NCBI GenBank assembly: GCA_031269165.1
Contig: JAISZQ010000354.1
Span: forward strand, 1-8,741
Origin: Spirochaetaceae bacterium
GTDB taxonomy: Bacteria > Spirochaetota > Spirochaetia > Treponematales > Breznakiellaceae
Length of the DNA: 8,741 bases
Direction of reading: 5' to 3'
Within the stretch, counting starts at the first letter, position 1. The number at the start of each line of letters is the position of its first letter. The notes under the pieces are model-generated. The model saw only the letters and a list, made by a program, of their open reading frames with translations. It was not told the origin of the DNA and did not search any database. Below are positions 6,233 through 8,741 of this stretch, piece after piece. A program made the translations under genes and the position numbers.

Positions 6233-6997
6233 TCGGTTTTGATTTCAGGCGATTTTCACGCTAATGCGGTGAACGAACTGCACTCCATAACGGCGAAAAC
6301 GTTACGGAAACAGTTTGGCGGGGAGTATTCCGGTATCACGCATCATATTATCGCGGGGGATTGCGGGTTTCTTTGGCCGGGATGCGCGAGGCAGGATCGG
6401 TTTCATCTTTCCGTGCTCAATTGCCGTTCGGCACACCGTCCGTGGCCCGTCCTCTGTCTTTTTGGCAATCACGAGAATTACGACGCGATAACGGCGTGCG
6501 AAAAGGTTGACATCGGTATCGGGCGCGAGGTCTACAAGGTTCTGGAGAATGTCTACTATCTTCCCCGCGGGTTTATCTACACGATTGACGGGCTGTCGAT
6601 GCTCTGTCTTGGCGGGGCGTTGTCTATTGACAAGGCGTACCGCACGGAGCATAAATCATGGTGGAAAGACGAATATTGGAGCGAGGCCGAGGAAGAGGAC
6701 TGTTTCCGCCGGGTAAGCGGGCAACACGTCGACTATGTTGTTTCGCATACCGGGCCGCAGGGGATTATCGGTGATATGTTTGGCAAGAGCATCGCTGCGG
6801 AAAAATACATCGACCTCGTGGCAAAGTTTCAAGATCGTTTACGAAAATCCCTGGTTTTTGACCATTGGTTTTTCGGGCATTTTCATGAGGATGTGTTACG
6901 GCACAAAGACCACGGCCGGTTGTACAGCGCGTTATACCGGAAAACGGCGGTCGTTTCAAAGCATCAGATCATTTATTCAGACGGGAGCGTCTCCTGA
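6230..6997 (+). CDS. Calcineurin-like metallophosphoesterase
   Basis: This is a 255-aa protein from the TTG at 6230, or 260 aa from the ATG at 6215. The full metal-binding set of the calcineurin-like phosphoesterase fold is present (numbered from the ATG): GDFH (D13, H15), GD (D49), GNHE (N85, H86), SHTG (H168) and GHFH (H212, H214). The segment LGGALSIDKAYR with a following WW (about 132-150) matches a bacterial and phage subgroup of these enzymes. It should hydrolyse a phosphoester using two metal ions in the cytoplasm; the natural substrate cannot be told. No signal peptide is seen; the short hydrophobic start SVLISGDFH is the first beta strand. It lies directly after a terminator and stops 3 bp from accA on the other strand. 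Confidence 0.87.
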   Translation: MSVLISGDFHANAVNELHSITAKTLRKQFGGEYSGITHHIIAGDCGFLWPGCARQDRFHLSVLNCRSAHRPWPVLCLFGNHENYDAITACEKVDIGIGREVYKVLENVYYLPRGFIYTIDGLSMLCLGGALSIDKAYRTEHKSWWKDEYWSEAEEEDCFRRVSGQHVDYVVSHTGPQGIIGDMFGKSIAAEKYIDLVAKFQDRLRKSLVFDHWFFGHFHEDVLRHKDHGRLYSALYRKTAVVSKHQIIYSDGSVS

Positions 6998-7000
6998 ATA

Positions 7001-7936
7001 TCACTCGCTCCAATGGCCGATTTTGCGGATTTTCCGCGTCCGGTAGCGGACGAGAACCTGCGGGTTGCGTTCCGTGAGGTCTTTGATGTCGCGGACGAGG
7101 ATTTTTTTGATGGCGGCGGCGGTTTCGTCAACATTTGTCTGGGCGCCTTCGGGGGGCTCCTTGATAACGCCGTTGATGAGGCCGAAGGTCTGGAGGTCGT
7201 CGGAGGTTATGCGGAGCATCGCCGCCGCTTCTTTCGCCTTGCTGGAGTCGCGGAGCAGGATCGAGGCCGCGCCTTCGGGGCTGATCACCGAGTAGATCGC
7301 GTTTTCCAGCATATAGATCTTGTCGCCGACACAGAGGCCGAGCGCGCCGCCGGATCCGCCTTCCCCGATGATGACGCAGACGACGGGCGTTGCCAAGCGG
7401 CTGAAATCGCGGAGGTTGCGGGCGATGGCCTCGCCGATGCCGCGTTCTTCCGCGCCGATGCCGGGATACGCGCCCGCCGTGTCGACAAACGTGATGATCG
7501 GCCTGAGAAACTTTTCCGCCTGTTGCGCGAGACGCAACGCCTTGCGGTACCCCTCGGGGTTTGCCATGCCGTGGTTCCGCCTCATGTTGTCCTTGAGCGT
7601 CCGGCCCTTCTGATTGGCGATGATCGTTACCGGAATCCCGTCCAGCATGGCGAGCCCGCCAACAATCGCGGGGTCGTCGCCAAACGAGCGGTCGCCGTGC
7701 AACTCGACAAAGCCGTCGAATATCCGCTCGATATAGTCAAGCGAATACGGACGGTCGGGGTGCCGGGCAAGGGCGACCTTCTTCCATACCTGCACGCTGT
7801 TGTCGGAGGACTCGCGGACCTTCTTTTCTATCTCGCCGAGCATCGCGGCTATCTCTGGGTTGTAATCACCAGCCAATGTCTTGAGCTCGGCGAGCTTTTG
7901 TTCAAACGCCGTTTCAGGGATTTTCTTTGTTGCCAT
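7001..7936 (-). CDS. accA: Acetyl-CoA carboxylase carboxyltransferase subunit alpha
   Basis: This 311-aa protein, close to the 319 aa of E. coli AccA, pairs with AccD to transfer the carboxyl group from carboxybiotin to acetyl-CoA, giving malonyl-CoA for fatty-acid synthesis in the cytoplasm. Visible marks are an N-terminal helical region (1-45), HPDRPYS (59-65), NMRRNHGMANPEGYRKA (107-123), DTAGAYPGIGAEERG (152-166), GEGGSGGA (181-188) and ISPEGAA (208-214). DTAGAYPG has Ala where E. coli has Pro, a position that varies in the family. An in-frame ATG 19 codons upstream would add a non-homologous segment overlapping the subunit K gene; MATKKIPE at 7936 is preferred. AAGGA overlaps the subunit K stop codon, 14 bases before this ATG, which supports cotranscription and perhaps translational coupling. 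accD is not in the window. Confidence 0.95.
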   Translation of the reverse strand: MATKKIPETAFEQKLAELKTLAGDYNPEIAAMLGEIEKKVRESSDNSVQVWKKVALARHPDRPYSLDYIERIFDGFVELHGDRSFGDDPAIVGGLAMLDGIPVTIIANQKGRTLKDNMRRNHGMANPEGYRKALRLAQQAEKFLRPIITFVDTAGAYPGIGAEERGIGEAIARNLRDFSRLATPVVCVIIGEGGSGGALGLCVGDKIYMLENAIYSVISPEGAASILLRDSSKAKEAAAMLRITSDDLQTFGLINGVIKEPPEGAQTNVDETAAAIKKILVRDIKDLTERNPQVLVRYRTRKIRKIGHWSE

Positions 7937-7953
7937 AGTTCCGGCGCGATTCC

Positions 7954-8253
7954 TTATAAGACGATGATGAGAACGGCTACCAGAAAGCCCCACAGACAGA
8001 TTCCCTCGGCAAGACCGACAAAGGGGATCGCCTTGCTGGAAAGTTCCGCGTTCTCGCTCATCGCGCCCATCGCCGCCGAGCCGATCTGTCCAACCGCGAT
8101 ACCGCCCGCAATACAGGCCAGGCCGACCGCCAACGCCGCCGCGAGATACCGAATCCCGGCGGATAAGCCGCTCCCTGTAGCCTCCGCCGTTTCCTGCGCA
8201 AAAAGTGCCGCCCCGGCGAGCAACATCGTCATAGATAATGCAATTCGTTTCAT
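7954..8253 (-). CDS. V/A-type ATP synthase subunit K (proteolipid)
   Basis: This 99-aa membrane protein matches the c-ring proteolipid of V/A-type ATPases (NtpK/AtpK). Residues 1-20 (MKRIALSMTMLLAGAALFAQ) look like a signal peptide or an extra membrane segment. Helix 1 spans about 33-58 and ends GGIAVGQIGSA (Q56), a polar loop spans 60-73, and helix 2 is 74-99 with the ion-carrying glutamate E83 in GLAEG. It is a single hairpin, the roughly 8-kDa type, rather than the duplicated 16-kDa form. Q56 resembles a sodium ligand of Na+-type c subunits, but the Ser/Thr usually after the Glu is replaced by Gly-Ile, so the coupling ion is undecided. GGGAG five bases before the ATG at 8253 fixes the start; a longer frame to 8277 adds eight unlikely residues. 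accA follows after 17 bases. No other ATPase subunit is in the window. Confidence 0.88.
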   Translation of the reverse strand: MKRIALSMTMLLAGAALFAQETAEATGSGLSAGIRYLAAALAVGLACIAGGIAVGQIGSAAMGAMSENAELSSKAIPFVGLAEGICLWGFLVAVLIIVL

Positions 8254-8288
8254 AAACACTCCCGATTCACCGCACACGCGGTTTCCTT

Positions 8289-8318
8289 ATTCTATCATGT
8301 ATCCGGCGACAAGTGCAA
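8289..8318 (-). promoter_or_regulatory. Candidate sigma-70 promoter for subunit K and accA
   Basis: On the minus strand TTGCAC (8313-8318) and TAGAAT (8289-8294) are 18 bp apart. The -10 box matches five of six positions; the -35 box matches only TTG. It would give a leader of about 30 bases before the ATG at 8253. Confidence 0.4.
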
Positions 8319-8350
8319 GATAACCCGCGCGACACACCGGATAAACGTGC

Positions 8351-8629
8351 GGGCCTGTCCCATAACCCCACGGGAACCCAGCCCTCCGCAGTGATTCGGG
8401 GGCGTTGCGGGGGGCGGCCTACAACCCTCAACGTCGTGTTTCGGGTTTCCGGCCGGGGCGTGGCACACCGTAGGTGTGCGGCACACACGGTGTGCTTCGG
8501 TAATGCGTCCATCCATGGACGCTTGGGGTACGCCCACAAAACCATGCACCGCATGGTTTTGTCCCTGCTGAAGGGGGTAGCGTAAGACGCGAAGCGGCTG
8601 GAACGAGGGGGAAGGCTTTCCCCTGTCAA
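8351..8629. repeat. Expanded, degraded copy of the MITE-like element
   Basis: The left end GGGCCTGTCCCATAACCCCACGGGA (8351 onward, quoted in part: GGGCCTGT, ACCCCACGGGA, GTGATTCGG) matches 3917 onward of the full element. The right part AGGGGGTAGCGTAAGACG ... GAGGGGGAAG matches its terminator end. The right terminal inverted repeat is missing. The hairpin at 8607-8623 (GGGGAA-ggct-TTCCCC core) has no T-run, so its terminator function is probably lost. About 150 bases of extra hairpin-rich sequence sit in the middle. Confidence 0.65.
8463..8562. repeat. Row of four perfect hairpins
   Basis: GCACACC-gta-GGTGTGC (8463-8479), GCACAC-acg-GTGTGC (8481-8495), GCGTCCAT-cc-ATGGACGC (8505-8522) and ACAAAACCATGC-acc-GCATGGTTTTGT (8536-8562). 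All stems are perfect, 6-12 bp, with 2-3 nt loops, packed into 100 bases. Confidence 0.85.
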
Positions 8630-8646
8630 CAACTTAAGAATTTTGA

Positions 8647-8739
8647 TCCGCGAATGGCGCGAATAAATACGAATAATACATACCCATCAGCGCGTATTCG
8701 CAACGCCATGTATGGCGCACATTCGCGTACATTCGCGGA
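8647..8739. repeat. Inverted repeat of GCGAAT units at the right edge
   Basis: TCCGCGAATG (8647-8656) is perfectly inverted as CATTCGCGGA (8730-8739). Next to these are the further related motifs CGCGAAT and ATTCGCG. A hairpin CGCCAT-gt-ATGGCG (8704-8717) and CGCGTATTCGC (8691-8701) lie inside. This style of repeat is common between genes in many bacteria. It may continue past the window. Confidence 0.65.
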
Positions 8740-8741
8740 CA

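Noticed and set aside
7013..8323. 436-codon open frame on the plus strand
   Set aside because: It is antisense to accA and the subunit K gene, both of which are well recognised.

Overview
The window reads as a repeat-dense piece of a bacterial chromosome, most likely from a spirochaete resembling the termite-gut or host-associated treponemes. This assignment is inference. It rests on a lipoprotein with glycine-rich beta-helix repeats, a bacterial V/A-type ATPase proteolipid, an HMA-TauE/SafE-cupredoxin fusion, and genes separated by families of palindromic repeats. No rRNA or tRNA is present to test it.

Layout. (1) 1-1110 (+): a lipoprotein with about 29-residue beta-helix repeats, cut by the left window edge just upstream of its lipobox. 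(2) 1111-1781: non-coding, with two copies of a 'GTCATTGCGA ... TCGCAATGAC' palindromic repeat and a 21-bp tandem repeat. (3) 1782-3917 (+): a 711-aa metal-handling membrane protein (HMA domain, TauE/SafE-type membrane domain, cupredoxin domain). Its membrane domain is interrupted in frame by two tandem 150-bp palindromic repeats. (4) 3915-4131: a MITE-like element with terminal inverted repeats next to TA dinucleotides. It supplies the stop codon of the preceding gene and carries an intrinsic terminator. (5) 4221-5543 (+): a TolC-family outer-membrane protein. (6) 5544-6214: three more palindromic repeats, GC-rich hairpins and a partial copy of the terminator-bearing element. (7) 6230-6997 (+): a calcineurin-like metallophosphoesterase, probably starting at a TTG codon. 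(8) 8253 down to 7001 (-): a V/A-ATPase subunit K gene followed by accA, probably one transcript, ending 3 bp from the phosphoesterase stop. (9) 8278-8741: a likely promoter for subunit K, a third copy of the element with four perfect hairpins inside it, and a final inverted repeat at the right edge.

The genes are mostly unrelated housekeeping or envelope functions: metal handling, outer-membrane export, fatty-acid synthesis and ion transport. No defence system, CRISPR array or complete transposon is visible. The unusual content is the repeats. At least four families occur. One is inserted in frame in a protein. One acts as a portable terminator and has transposon-like ends. The 'GTCATTGCGA' family carries exchangeable mini-hairpins, most with exactly 3-nt loops, at matching positions in different copies.
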